This document shows positions 52,301-60,559 of a stretch of DNA of 64,000 nt, piece after piece. The position numbers and the translations under genes are program-made. The stretch is taken from assembly GCA_964017045.1 (NCBI GenBank), contig OZ024807.1:14206941-14270940 (forward strand), in the 5' to 3' direction. Below the pieces are notes generated by a model that was not told where the DNA came from, searched no databases, and saw only the letters and a program-made list of their open reading frames with translations. This stretch comes from Omphiscola glabra. Its lineage: Eukaryota > Mollusca > Gastropoda > Lymnaeidae. Position 1 is the stretch's first letter, and each line of letters begins with the position of its first letter.

Positions 52301-55300
52301 AATGAGAATTTATACTTCTCCCACAGACACTGTGATCACAAGGCTTGGAATATGTCCTATATTTCACCAACCTGTATCCTTATCCCTAGGTCCTGTGGAA
52401 TGACTCTCCCATCTTTCTCCCACTGAATGGTGATGGGGAGATCACCGCTGATTATGGCACAAGTTACCAGGATTCTGTCCCCTTGCTTGCGTTGCCGGAA
52501 GTGGAACGGGTCAATCACAGGAGGTTCTGAATTGTTATTGAAGAAGAAAAAAATGTAACGGTAATACATTTTTTTAAACCACACAATGTACCCACACAAA
52601 AAAAAGACAAGCTACAAATTTAACTGACTGATCAAGTCTTAAAATAACACTATGACTTCACTTTTTCAAATACACAAAGGCAAACATTCATTGTCAATAG
52701 ATATAAAAATATTTTCAAATGTCTGATTTTCAAAATTTTTAATATTAATAAAACAACTGAAAACTCCACAACGTGAGCAAAAGTTATTAATGAAGGGATC
52801 TCAAGTTGCACGCACCCACTACAGCGATGTGCATGCTGCGCTCCATCCCCTGTCGTTCCCTGTTCCGAGCCACGCAGGTGTACTGGCCAGAGTCCTCTCT
52901 TTGGACATGTCTTATCAGCAGAGTTCCATTGGCCAGGACACTTTGTCTGTGGTTGATGGGCAGCTGGGCTGAACCTGGTCAAAATCATGGCAGCATGGTG
53001 TTAAAAAAGTAACATTAAAGTTGCGTTATATACTTTTTCAGATGTTTCCTTTGGAAGATCCGATCAACTCTGAACATAATAGAAACTGCTCAAGATTTAA
53101 CATATTACCAATATTAAAATGTCATTAAAAAAATTTGCAGTTAACAAGATTAATTTAATCCTGATTCATTATTTCAGTAATGATTAAAGCAAACAAAGTT
53201 TTTATTAATCATGTTTCTGAGGACTGAAAAGATATTTCAAACCAAATTTGTTTATTCCTAAAATATTTCAGAGCCATTGGGCATATTTATTTTTTAAATT
53301 TATACATCTATTTGATATGAAAATTCTTCTCACCTTTGTTCCACTGAATGGAATCAAGGGGATAGCCAGAGACATAGCACCGCAATGATAAATCCTTGCT
53401 GGCAGTCGCTGTCACATTAGGCATTGGCTTGATAAATGGATTCCCTGGCAATTCAGATTATTGAAAAAAAAGGTTACATAAGTTTTATAGATTGCTACCT
53501 GTACACACCAACTGAATATGTCACAATACATCATAGAATTAATAAAATACAATATATGCCAATATAGAAATACATCACAGAATTAATAATCAAAGTTACA
53601 TTTGCTGTTGGGTGAATAAACAAGTTTGAGTGCACCTGAATACCTTTTTAGGTGTATTGGGAATCTCATAAAATTATTGACTAGATCAGAAGAGAGAATG
53701 AGAAATTGGCCCAAAGGTTATGTTAAGCAAAAATTAAGTCAGTGAGAGTATCATCTGAGCCCCCTACCGTAAACATTGAGCCTGTTGGTGTGTTTGGCCA
53801 GTCCGACTTTACTGGCCCCGTAGCAGGTGTATTCTCCTCCTAAAGCCACCTCCACACGACTTATGTTGACGTAACTCATGATGTCACCCTCCATGGTGAT
53901 GAAACTGTTCCAAGCGATGGCTGGGTCCAAGGGGAGGTCAGCCCCATCCAGTGACCAGCTGACCTGCAATAGAAATTGAGGTTCTCAATTAACTAACCAA
54001 AAACGGTGTAATCACACTCAGGGCCGGATTAAGCCATTTTAGTGCCCAAGGCACAAACCCACATGGGTGCCCCCTTCTGCCCGGGGCCCCTGATCTTTCA
54101 CTGACCGTGACCGCTGGTATGTTCAATATTATTCAAAGAAAACAGTTGTTAACAAATATGTTTGTAGTTTGTATTACTATCACTTATATAAAACCTACAA
54201 TAAAGTATTTCTGTATTAAAATTAATAGTTAATAAATTTTGAAATAATAATAGACAAAAATACTTTATTTTTTATTAGATGAAAAAATCAAAAAGATTTT
54301 GTCATTTACATTTTAAAGATTTTTTTCCTAGATTTACATCTAGCGAAGTTTTTGAAGATATCGTCAAAGTTAATTTTTGCGCAACACATCTGGCTCGATC
54401 ATAAGTAGAGATAAGGAATCGAGCCTTTCTTGTTTCATTGTTGATCTATTTGGATTTTTTGTAAGTTTCAACTGTGAAAAAGAGCGCTCAGTTGAACAGA
54501 TAGTAACCATTAATGTTAAAAATATGCGCAAGGCGATTTCAACATTTGGAAAGGCACACTCGATGTTGTCTCTAACTATTACTTTGTATAATTCTCCATG
54601 ATTGAATGTGTTGTTTTCCGATTTTGATGCAGGAAACTTGTGGCAAATATATTAATGAAACTGTTGTAGTTTAGTACATAAATTATTGTTCAGATCTTTA
54701 GGATAAGCATTTATTAGTTCTTCACAACACTGAGATGTTTGTGATAGTGATACATCGACCAAACAAGAAAATCGAACTGCTACATCACTGTACACCAGGT
54801 GGTATTATTTTTGCAGCTTCTTCAAATCTTTCAAATTCATTCCTAGATTTATGCAAGTGATCTGCTAGTGAAGAATACAAATCAGCACACGTTTTCAAGT
54901 TCACATGCTCATTTTGTGTCTATCACTAAGGGGTTCCCAGTCAAATTAATTAATTAATGATATTATTTTAATATTATTTATTGAAAATATAAAAATGGTT
55001 TAAAATTTTTTTTTAAACTTCCCAAAAATTTTTTTAATTTGAATACGACCGCATTATTTATTTACAAGCCGAGTGAGTCCGCATTTTGCTCATTACCATT
55101 TACCAGGAGTTTTTAAAATTTTTTATGCGCTTAATTTTTTAGCATTCAAGATTGTACCAAACGTGAATGTGAATTTTTATTATAATGTATTTCTTCATTT
55201 TCATAGCACTTGTTCAATTTTCAGTTGTTTCTGGACTTAAATTTGTTCAAAAAAAAAAAATTCTTGAGGACTTGTGGTGCCCCCAAACGCTTGGTGCCCA

Positions 55301-58094
55301 AGGCACGTGCCTTGTTTGCCTAGAGGTTAATCCGGCCCTGATCACACTCAATTATCCAATTTGAGATATCCTACCATTTATTGTGCATTTCTGGGACTAT
55401 AAAGAAAAGCATCATGCCCAGTTATAGAATATAAGCCTTAGAAATTACAGCCACGACAATATGAATAATTTCTTTACCAGTGGAATAGGGTTGCCAGAGA
55501 ATCGACAATGCATGGTGACTTTTTGACCTGTCTGAACAAACTGCTCTTGGAAGCCATCTAGTACAAGAGGTTGTGCGGCTGTTTTTGTTAAAAAATAGAA
55601 AGGAAAAAAAAAGTACTTGAGATGCGATATAGCCTTGAAAACAATTCAAGCTTGCATTTCATTATCATATCAATTATAAGCCCACCAATCAATATTGACA
55701 AGGTCAATCAATAAGCATTTGTGTTAACTCCAATGACTAATTCCAAACTGACTTGATCATGCAAAAGAACAAAAGATTTTAATATTCAATAATCCAATGA
55801 TTCAGTTATGCAGTGCTGGCTTTTGTGCACTTCAGAATAACTTAACAAAAAAAATCCATGAAGGGTACTCCTGGGATCTTTGCCTTAACTCTCCAATGCC
55901 TGACAAAAAAAAAAAGGCTATTGATTGATAGTTTTATACAGTTACCACATTTGCATTTCTTCTGGGGGAAAAATAAAATGAAGGGTATTATATTATAATG
56001 AATATAAATTTTAATGAAAAAAAACAACCTACCTACATGATTTTTTAACATCTATGACTCAAATATTTGAAGCTGGTACTTACCACCTAAAGATAACTGA
56101 CCAGCTCCTTGAGCTGAATCTCTGTCATTTCCAACAAAACATTGATACATTCCCTGGTCAGCCCTTCCAACTTCCTTCACTACCAATGTGGCGTTGGCCT
56201 CAATGTACACACGCTTGCTTACAACCAGAGGTCGGCCATTCTTAAACCAGGAGAAAGTATTGATGGGGTGACCATATGTGGTACAGTTGAAGATAGCAGT
56301 ATGACCTGCATCCACTATTTGTTCAGGTGGATCTATTAGCACCGAAAGAGGGGCTGGAAATATAAAACGTTGATTTCAGTTTTTAACTCTTGACTTAATT
56401 ATATAAAAATTCTTTGTTCAAGCCTTTTTGTAAGTATCTCTTTATTAATTTGTATCTCTACTTAGTAGGAATATTTAGCCACAACTAAATAAAATAATTT
56501 TGAAGATAAAGCAACTTAATAATTGTGCAACGGGACAAAGTTGAGACATTTTCTACATTTGTTACTATTTCCCTTACATATAAATTACATTATACAAATC
56601 TATAATTCTATCTTTACATGTTGTATTTCAGACAGTGTCATATAATTCATGTTAAACAACTTACAAGTAACTGTTAGCTGGATTGTTTCAGAGTCCTGGG
56701 AATGGCTGTTGATGCCAGTGCATGTGTACTCTCCACTGTCGTTAACTGTTGCATTTCTGATGAAGAGGTTGCCGCCACGTTGTGCCAATCTCCAGCCATC
56801 GATGGCCAGTGATATACTGTCTTTCTTCCATGTGAACCTTGGTAGTGGATAGGCCTGGCTAGCTACACATGGCAGCTCAATGGTGTCTCCTTGGCTTATA
56901 GTAGCAGGGCTGAGGGGGTCGATTTTAGGGGGCTCACCACCAGCAGGTGGTTCTGCAAATACATTAATTAATTCAGTTTTTGAGACTTCCAATGATTACC
57001 AGAATTTATTCTAAGCGTTTGTTTCAAATAAAATATTCTTAAAAGTTATCTACCTTTAACACAAATAATTATATTATATCATAAACTCATAACCATATCA
57101 TTTCCTATTTTTTCCTATAAATATAGGGGCAGGGCCTAGCTATTTTAGATAAGTGAATACAATTGATATTAATTAATGACAATGCAGCAAACTAATAAGT
57201 TGACAAAGTTTAAAAAGAGTTCATAAGTTTAAAAGCAATTTTTAAAAAATAAATTTTATTTGGAGTATTGGTGAGTGTTGATATGTACCAAGTAGTTTTT
57301 TTACAAATGAGTTTGAGTCTACTATGGATGATGGTATGAGTATGAGTATGAGAGGAGAAAAGTCACCAGAAAAGTATTGAGAATTGAGATGACAACTTTC
57401 AATTTTAAATCCACTATTTAATTACATACTCCAGGCATAAGTGATACTTTTTTTAACCAATTACTTACCATGCAGACGTAAAGATGCCCCTTTACTTGTT
57501 CTGTTTTCACCTGTCAAAACATTGCGTGTTACGCAAGTGTAGAGTGCCGATAGACTTGTATCTTCATCTTGCACATTTCTGATGTGTAGCGTACCATCTT
57601 GTAAAATACTGACTCTTCCATCTTAAAATCAAAGAATTAAATGTATACATCATCAGTAGGCCTTACGATTTTTGATTATTCACTATTGTCTGTTATTTTT
57701 AACACGTCAAATGTTAACAAGAGCACAGGCTTGTTACAAAAAAATTGTTAACTTTAAATTTAATTTTCCAAAAGTAGAATGAATTAATCTTTTAATACAG
57801 AAGAGTTCTAATAGTAAGATGGAGTAATTTCCCCCAGACTGTTCTCTTATTAACACTTCAATTCTTTTACTAAAGCTAAGTTAAACCAATTTTATTTAAC
57901 AGGATTGTATCATTATTCTCATTATTATTATTTACCTGAATATAGTTCCATATCACCCCGTGCCCAGCCAATAACTTTGACGTACTCTGTGACGTAATGT
58001 GGGTTTATGACGCAGCGCAGGACAGCCGTGCTTCCTCGCATTACCCACAAATCGTTGGGAGCCACATCATAGTTCGTATACTGCTCTACGAGAA
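33380..58094 (-). CDS. Dscam: Dscam-family cell adhesion receptor, 39 exons (Ig1 and signal peptide missing)
   Basis: Single-pass neuronal and immune adhesion receptor; family members bind homophilically and guide neurite self-recognition and synapse formation. I joined 39 exons by hand, and every intron phase agrees across the whole chain (6188 nt, about 2,060 residues). The order is Ig2-Ig9, FN1-FN4, Ig10, FN5-FN6, transmembrane helix, tail, which is the diagnostic Dscam layout. Most extracellular introns are phase 1, as in the family, and most Ig and FN3 domains are split over two exons. Ig2, Ig3 and Ig7, which are hypervariable arrays in arthropod Dscam1, are single exons here. A phase-1 acceptor at 58094 (LVEQYTNYDV) shows the gene continues upstream, beyond the window. 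The last codons read GYTEDFTIV then TAG, a class I PDZ-binding end. Introns carry hAT, SPIN-like and piggyBac-like insertions and many minisatellites. Per-domain entries follow. The family assignment is secure; whether this is the only Dscam paralogue cannot be told. Confidence 0.95.
34716..35341 (-). CDS. Dscam: Dscam tail, exons 35242-35341 and 34716-34881
   Basis: VTTEPGIRMFTQSPPKPNEQ with CEVPPYEQQ, then a strongly basic exon QKRRRPQRMQVESDSNEAPT with RKVRPRHRGKQRGQ. The basic cluster could act in membrane or RNA contact or nuclear import; no function is shown. Phases 0, 1 and 2 agree. Confidence 0.85.
34950..35012. repeat. 13-bp AT-rich tandem repeat
   Basis: Five copies of a unit AATTAAATAAAGC within a Dscam intron, followed by an A run. 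Confidence 0.85.
35790..36803 (-). CDS. Dscam: Dscam tail, exons 36690-36803 and 35790-35986
   Basis: First exon VILSPRRYASADQIHALFSQ; second exon SVTTVSSSRDELLEALENAK with RNPPPPVLYES and an acidic, Ser/Asp-rich end. SSSRDELLEALE is a conserved tail block. The intron between carries four copies of a 69-bp repeat. Confidence 0.92.
36058..36340. repeat. 69-bp tandem repeat, four copies
   Basis: Unit beginning TCAACAAGCCCATTGATGCT, with copies about identical, in a Dscam intron. The period is divisible by three, so several spurious open frames run across it. Confidence 0.95.
37278..37826 (-). CDS. Dscam: Dscam tail, exons 37666-37826 and 37278-37467
   Basis: First exon EDEGNINPYATYNEIKQSLN with an acidic patch SSSEEDD; the NPYATY motif is conserved in Dscam tails. 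Second exon MEDYQSKQSTQSTTSTPSEP then KKQPPPPLPAPRRAQK, a proline-rich stretch suited to SH3 binding (insect Dscam recruits Dock/Pak through its tail). The exons join in phase 0. Confidence 0.92.
38059..38767. mobile_element. piggyBac-like MITE in a Dscam intron
   Basis: Begins CCCTTCTGGTACC and ends GGTACTGGAAGGG, flanked by TTAA on both sides (38055-38058 and 38768-38771). TTAA target and CCCTT ends are piggyBac features. The 709-base interior contains about three tandem copies of a 175-190-base unit (AATTCAGTAATTG..., AAAAAGCCAAATAAAATTC). No transposase frame. Confidence 0.8.
38845..39093 (-). CDS. Dscam: Dscam cytoplasmic exon 1 of the tail
   Basis: Reads EHAANLRRDITAETSLMNDL, a serine run (LDSSSSSTLP) and SDDNLPGNSSAWLIDGSN. 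Acceptor TTTTTTAG, donor GTGGGC, phase 1 in and out. The GC-richness of the coding part contrasts with the AT-rich introns. Confidence 0.9.
39306..39467 (-). CDS. Dscam: Dscam transmembrane exon
   Basis: After STIKPLKVLHKQEVEFYEKV comes a hydrophobic helix (PICAAVVFLFSVAVAMFLFC) followed by the stop-transfer CRRRKDRLRYK. One copy only; insects have two alternative transmembrane exons. Phase 1 in and out. Confidence 0.95.
39687..40312 (-). CDS. Dscam: Dscam FN3 domain 6, exons 40137-40312 and 39687-39807
   Basis: First half APIISPQSMLLAAVNATSVT with LDLNSWQTSGCPIRFFSVKY and WHLVNNNI; second half TLFVVQDLFPATWYIMDVVA with HSDAGSTTS. The SW-x-x-x-GCPI motif is diagnostic of the membrane-proximal FN3. 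The donor of the first exon is GTGCGC, a less common form. The exons join in phase 0. Confidence 0.94.
40442..41711 (-). CDS. Dscam: Dscam FN3 domain 5, exons 41613-41711 and 40442-40627
   Basis: First half PPHPPHLYLVLTTTTTIQVN with WLSGSNGGSPIQG; second half FVLNYKKEHNGWKPLSLGPQ with GTQYKFTIRAFNKLGDSLDS. NGGSPIxG then Y and CGTxYKFTxxAxNxxG are FN5 signatures of Dscam. Between the exons lie the 51-bp minisatellite and a two-copy repeat. Confidence 0.95.
40660..40775. repeat. two-copy tandem duplication of about 63 bp
   Basis: ACATGAGATTATTTAAACAC...CTATGCCAAAAC occurs twice in tandem in the FN5 intron, next to a short (TA)n. Confidence 0.85.
41116..41560. repeat. 51-bp minisatellite in the FN5 intron
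   Basis: About nine units of AAAACATCAGACTTTTATAA...GAGCATGTAGGGCTTATGTG. Two shortened units lack GAGC and read TCAAAATGTCAGAC. Confidence 0.95.
42141..42158 (-). CDS. Dscam: Dscam 18-nt microexon between Ig10 and FN5
   Basis: Eighteen bases (codons around GGT GAT CAT AAG GGA) sit between an excellent acceptor (pyrimidine tract ending TTCTTCTCTTGCAG) and a strong GTAAGT donor. It is symmetric, phase 1 in and out, adding Gly-Asp-His-Lys-Gly with a Val or Ala at the junction. Skipping it keeps the reading frame, so it may be a cassette. The upstream intron is mostly a 44-bp minisatellite. Confidence 0.75.
42205..43035. repeat. 44-bp minisatellite in the intron before the microexon
   Basis: About 19 units of 44 bases that share TTTAAATGTAGGAGATATAG and differ in the second half: GTGATATAAACCACATG or GTGTTATACACCTAATC. 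The two types often alternate, giving an 88-base higher-order period. It fills most of the 987-base intron and ends about 50 bases from the microexon acceptor. Confidence 0.96.
43146..43846 (-). CDS. Dscam: Dscam Ig10, exons 43732-43846 and 43146-43300
   Basis: First half APARIASFSDILTVSWHEDV with LPCLTVGKPRPSIQWRL, exit phase 2; second half NQPITNSERISVTEDGSLHI with AANYTCYAENPHGSSQIAYT. The APARIASF start and the C-x-x-x-GKPxP-x-x-x-W spacing identify the lone Ig domain between FN4 and FN5. Confidence 0.95.
44202..45087 (-). CDS. Dscam: Dscam FN3 domain 4, exons 44951-45087 and 44202-44358
   Basis: First half VPDSPASIKALATNDSAIMV with SWTQPASPNGIITKYTLYF; second half VEDVIIELPPNVTYYMMGGL with VDYAFRASASTVMGEGKSTK. 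The exons join in phase 0. Their intron contains a run of 21-22-bp CTATCCTAAAGAATCCTAACAG repeats. Confidence 0.94.
44640..44870. repeat. 21-22-bp repeat in the FN4 intron
   Basis: About ten imperfect copies of CTATCCTAAAGAATCCTAACAG. Confidence 0.9.
45360..46215 (-). CDS. Dscam: Dscam FN3 domain 3, exons 46069-46215 and 45360-45515
   Basis: First half VPSQPPEGVQATPLSSESIK with VAWSPPP and LQGYKILYKPVRLDEG; second half DESDANFQTSSQLEIVLFSL with FTNYSIQVLAYTRKGEGVRS. Start PSxPP and core GYKxLY fit FN3-3 of Dscam. Phase 1 throughout. Confidence 0.95.
46464..47338 (-). CDS. Dscam: Dscam FN3 domain 2, exons 47268-47338 and 46464-46716
   Basis: A short 71-nt exon (PTGPPDRVTVQAVGSQALKV, MWE) joins in phase 0 to PPVIGFQNGKILGYYIGYKE and KKFTQYTVHVKAYNIKGISP. 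The intron between them carries a SPIN-like MITE at 46856-47022. Confidence 0.94.
46856..47022. mobile_element. SPIN-like hAT MITE, copy 3
   Basis: Starts CAGTGGTTCTCAACC and ends GGTTGAGAACCGCTG, flanked by perfect 8-base repeats ATCTAAAA (46848-46855 and 47023-47030). The body shares CCTTATGTTGTGGCGACCCC, ACTGTAGAGTATATGTG and CCAAAGGGGTCG with the other copies. Lies in the FN2 intron of Dscam. Confidence 0.88.
47400..47592. repeat. 19-bp minisatellite
   Basis: About ten copies of CACTGAGCTGACACATCAG in a Dscam intron. Confidence 0.93.
47719..48447 (-). CDS. Dscam: Dscam FN3 domain 1, exons 48316-48447 and 47719-47886
   Basis: First half EPPEPPSKVTVTNITSRSVM with VTWETPFDGNSPIIGYTVQY; second half IWQGVLPNMTVTQSRQQAIL with PSFTYHIRVLANNSVGYSEP. 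The Trp, Tyr and Pro positions typical of fibronectin type III are present. Phase 1 throughout. Confidence 0.95.
48762..51049 (-). CDS. Dscam: Dscam Ig9, exons 50899-51049 and 48762-48910
   Basis: First half PARFNEPRHNYTVMKGQS with MECQAVGDKPLSISWSFQGT, ending in phase 2 (Arg split AG/G); second half SKVESQSTPRGKLSQLIL with DSGFYTCNAKNNFGNGVL. The 2 kb intron between is almost entirely tandem repeats: 59-bp, 70-bp and 16-bp units. Confidence 0.94.
49195..49555. repeat. 59-bp tandem repeat, six copies
   Basis: Unit CGTCCCACTTCCTTCTAAAA plus TACTAGTTAATATGATTTTC and CTTTGTTTCTACACAGAG, in the Ig9 intron. Each unit has an acceptor-like TTTCTACACAG on the strand opposite to the gene, so it should not affect Dscam splicing. 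Confidence 0.93.
50165..50330. mobile_element. fragment of an interspersed repeat
   Basis: GTGTGCCAAGTTTCAGTTCG with ATAGGATCGGCCGCCTGAAG and TTTTTGTCTTAAACGCAAAA resembles degenerate repeats that are common between invertebrate genes. I cannot name the family. Tentative. Confidence 0.35.
50375..50715. repeat. 70-bp tandem repeat
   Basis: About 4.7 copies of AAGCCAGTTTGTTGCCAGTA...CTGGTTTTGAAAAGCCAATT..., in the Ig9 intron. A 16-bp AGGTTTCAATGTGTTT array follows at 50768-50895. Confidence 0.93.
51318..51420. repeat. 31-bp repeat, about three copies
   Basis: AGTATCTGTAAATGAGCAAA plus GAGTCTGATTC repeated immediately downstream of the Ig8 exon. Confidence 0.85.
51458..51760 (-). CDS. Dscam: Dscam Ig8, single exon
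   Basis: Reads VPPRWVMEPEDSFVILHESV, QLDCQADGTPDPQVVWKKAE, TPGNYQRL and HGYYLCHASNGVGFDISKVI. VPPRWxxEP and NGVGxDISKVI are strongly conserved in Dscam. Phase 1 in and out, 101 residues. Confidence 0.96.
52076..52526 (-). CDS. Dscam: Dscam Ig7, exons 52372-52526 and 52076-52199
   Basis: First half EPPVIDPFHFRQRKQGDRIL with VTCAIISGDLPITIQWEKDG and IPQDLGI; second half YSILSINGATPKHDGNYTCY. The PPxIxPFxF start, GDLP and DLGI are Ig7 signatures. The first half corresponds to the variable exon 9 cluster of insects but occurs once here. The exons join in phase 0. Confidence 0.95.
52816..53444 (-). CDS. Dscam: Dscam Ig6, exons 53334-53444 and 52816-52974
   Basis: First half GNPFIKPMPNVTATASKDLS with LRCYVSGYPLDSIQWNK; second half SAQLPINHRQSVLANGTLLI with DSGQYTCVARNRERQGMERS. 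NPFIxPMPNVT is characteristic of Dscam Ig6. All borders phase 1; the last donor is GTGCGT. Confidence 0.95.
53768..55578 (-). CDS. Dscam: Dscam Ig5, exons 55478-55578 and 53768-53963
   Basis: First half AQPLVLDGFQEQFVQTGQ with VTMHCRFSGNPIP; second half VSWSLDGADLPLDPAIAW with GGEYTCYGASKVGLAKHTNR. The exons join in phase 0. The intron between them (1514 bases) holds a decayed hAT transposon with intact target-site duplication. Confidence 0.93.
54019..55340 (-). mobile_element. decayed hAT transposon in the Ig5 intron
   Basis: 1322-base element with ends CAGGGCCGGATTAA and TTAATCCGGCCCTG and perfect 8-base target-site duplication ATCACACT (54011-54018 and 55341-55348). The minus strand still reads like a hAT transposase C-terminus with frameshifts and stops: DLYSSLADHLHKSRNEFE near 54830-54890, ICSTERSFSQLKLTKN near 54455-54505 and QERLDSLSLLMIEPDVL after it, the hAT dimerisation region of ZMYM-like transposases. 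The 5' catalytic part is missing or unrecognisable. Confidence 0.85.
54380..54925 (-). pseudogene. hAT transposase remnant (C-terminal part)
   Basis: Recognisable blocks of the hAT C-terminal dimerisation domain (FPNVEIALRIFLTLMV, STERSFSQLKL, RLDSLSLLMIE) lie in one frame, with a second block upstream (CCEELINAYPKDLNNNLCTK) in another frame after a stop. It is therefore broken. It belongs to the transposon at 54019, not to Dscam. Confidence 0.75.
56084..56353 (-). CDS. Dscam: Dscam Ig4, single exon
   Basis: Reads SPLSVLIDPPEQIVDAGHTA, then FNCTTYGHPINTFSWFKNGR and DQGMYQCFVGNDRDSAQG. The LSVxIDPP start and GMYQCFVxND core are Ig4 hallmarks of Dscam. Phase 1 in and out. Confidence 0.95.
56665..56952 (-). 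CDS. Dscam: Dscam Ig3, single exon
   Basis: Reads EPPAGGEPPKIDPLSPATIS, with IELPCVASQAYPLPRFTWKK and DSGEYTCTGINSHSQDSE carrying the two cysteines and core tryptophan. Phase 1 in and out, 96 residues. In arthropods the first half of Ig3 is chosen from dozens of exons; here the whole domain is one exon. Confidence 0.94.
57469..58094 (-). CDS. Dscam: Dscam Ig2, exons 57936-58094 and 57469-57621
   Basis: First half LVEQYTNYDVAPNDLWVMRG, then AVLRCVINP with the first Ig cysteine and VIGWARGD with the core tryptophan. The second half contains GRVSILQDGTLHIRNVQDED and LYTCVTRNVLTGE with the second cysteine. Compare the QYYEADV start and RxxLTGET end of Ig2 in other Dscams. Both borders are phase 1. 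Only one version of each half is present. Confidence 0.93.
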
Positions 58095-59111
58095 CTGTAA
58101 GGAGGACGGAATTGTGTAAGAGGAAATGTATGACAAGGAGATATTCATCAAATGGCATGTCACTATTATTCACGTTATTCGCATTTTTCAAAGCTGGACG
58201 TAATTATTATGTCTTTTGATCAGCAGGCCTGAACCCTTTCTCCCCCGATCAATGGCTGCAGCATCAAGTAGGCTTTCCTCCATTGTTAGTTAACCCTGGT
58301 AATCAATATGGGCGCTGGAGTTATCCACACACATGTTAAATAGGCCCTGCATATTATTAATTTTTTCTTGTCACTAAATATTCTAGTAATTTCTTTTTTT
58401 TTTTTTTAATATATATTTTCCAAGTCTCGGTTTTCATCTCATCCCTAAGCTTTCACCGGCTGAAAAGACTTCTTCTTCTTCTTTTTTAACCTTGAAGTTA
58501 AAAACAAACAAACAAACAAACGGGTAAGTTAAATAATGCCAAGAAACCATAGCTCGCCAGTGTTGTGGAAGCAAAAGAGAAATAATAATATGCTCTTTGA
58601 TGACCGACGACCATTTACACGTTGAGAGATGAAGGGGGTGGGGGGAGAGAGAAAGGGAGATAATACATCCGCTGACTGATGAAGGCAAGGGACTGCAGTC
58701 TAAATTAATGGCCAACAGCAACAATAATCATAGATATTCGAGCCAAGAGAGGCAGGCATCCACGCGGCTGCTGTGAGTGATTGGAGAAAGGGGGAGGGGG
58801 GGGGGATAAAATATGATCAAACTGGGTCAAAAGGTCCTCACGTTGAGATGCTTAGACTTCATGTTTGTTCATGTTTGTCAGTGTAAATGGGAAAAACAAG
58901 TATTTTTTTGGAGACATGATTAGGACTAAATAATGTGTTAGATCTGTTATGATTGTTATAGTTAGTGACTAAAGATCTGCAAGATCTGTTATGATTGTTA
59001 TATATACTAAAATCTGAACACCCATATATCGATGGAAGACGTGAGTCAGGAACTGTGAAAAATAAGTGTGTGTCTGTTTTCTTCACATAGGTCAGGCAGT
59101 AATGATGTAGG

Positions 59112-59299
59112 CAGAGGCGTAGCTAGAGTGTTTGACGCCCGGGGACGAGATTCATTTTAAAGCGCCCCTTTTGTCTTTTTTCAACCCTCAAATCCATTAT
59201 TTTCATCAATAAAATGATATCAAAGCACATTTTGGCGCCCCTAACTAGCTGGCGCCCGGGGACATCTGTCCCCCCTGCCACCCCTTCGCTACGCCTCTG
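59112..59299. mobile_element. hAT-like MITE, CAGNGGCGTAG family
   Basis: Ends CAGAGGCGTAGC and GCTACGCCTCTG with perfect 8-base duplications GATGTAGG (59104-59111 and 59300-59307). The interior has GCGCCCGGGGAC twice and GGCGCCCCT. Same family as the element at 4940. Confidence 0.88.
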
Positions 59300-60559
59300 G
59301 ATGTAGGAGCTCAACCTTGTGGGCAGGGGTCACGACAAACGCGCGGGGTAGAGGGATATAATTCGTATCGCAAGTCGCGTGGTACATTTATTCCTGGGGC
59401 CTACCAGAGAACAAAGCGAGATTCCCCCGAGATGGGCGGAAGATTGGAAAACAACACGCATAATATTTCAACTGTTCGAATTGCGGCATTTGTGTCCCTT
59501 TAATTGACAGGACGGCACGAGAGTGATGTGAAGTGTCCTTGTGCAGCCTGAACGAGTGCGGCCTCGGTGCAGCACGGTGCTCAGCGCGGCCAATATGGCG
59601 GCACAGCTTCCCCAGTTACCGTAATGATTTGTCATGCATAGAAGTACACGGCAGCAGGGTCGGTTTGAGATTACAGGGGGGTGGGGGTGGTGTTGGGTTA
59701 GAAGTGGGGAAGGAATGGAGAGAAATAGAGAACACGAGAAAGAGAGAGAAGAGAGAACGAGAGAACGAGAGTTACAGAATCCGTATAATCTTTTTAGCCT
59801 ACTTTTAAATAATCAACAACAGGACCAAAACTTTAAAATAATCAACAACAGGACCAAAAAAATGTTGAAGAATTTATTTTAAAGAATCCTTTGGTTTACG
59901 ATTTTTCTTGATTGATTTTTCGTCTTTATTATTTATTTTTTTTTCAAAACGTTCTACTTTCATTTATTTACAAACAGCCTTTTAAAAATAACAACAACAA
60001 GAAGCGTAAGAAAAAACATCGCAAATTCGCAAATCGTCTATAGAAAAAGAAAACAAATGAAAGTAGTTCAGGCAACTTGTAAACGAAAATAAATGAGACC
60101 GCCATCGAACTAACCAACTCACGGGCGGATGTGCAGGCTGTCGCACGCATGCGCGGATAAACGATGCCTGGCGGACATGAGGCCCTGCCAGGGCCTTGCA
60201 AGCAGAGCTCCGTGATCCTGGCACAATTGAAATGCAGGTCTTAATTGGGGTTTGCAATTCTTCCGGGGATCATTAGAGACCCACCTTCTCTCTATCCCTT
60301 TTCACCCGTTATTCCTTTTTTTAAAAAAAGTCTTCTCTCTATCTACTCTCTATCGCACATAATGTTATCATCTGTGTCTACTTTCCCCCCTGTCCTTATA
60401 GCGCACGACTAACTACGTCACAAATAGCATCTATAAATATATATCCAAGACCCTTTCTAAACGTAAAATTGTATAACTCTTTCCCTCACATATAATCCTT
60501 CGCTCTATCCCTCCTTCTATTACAAGCCTCTCACCGACCACCCCATCGCTATCTTCAGT

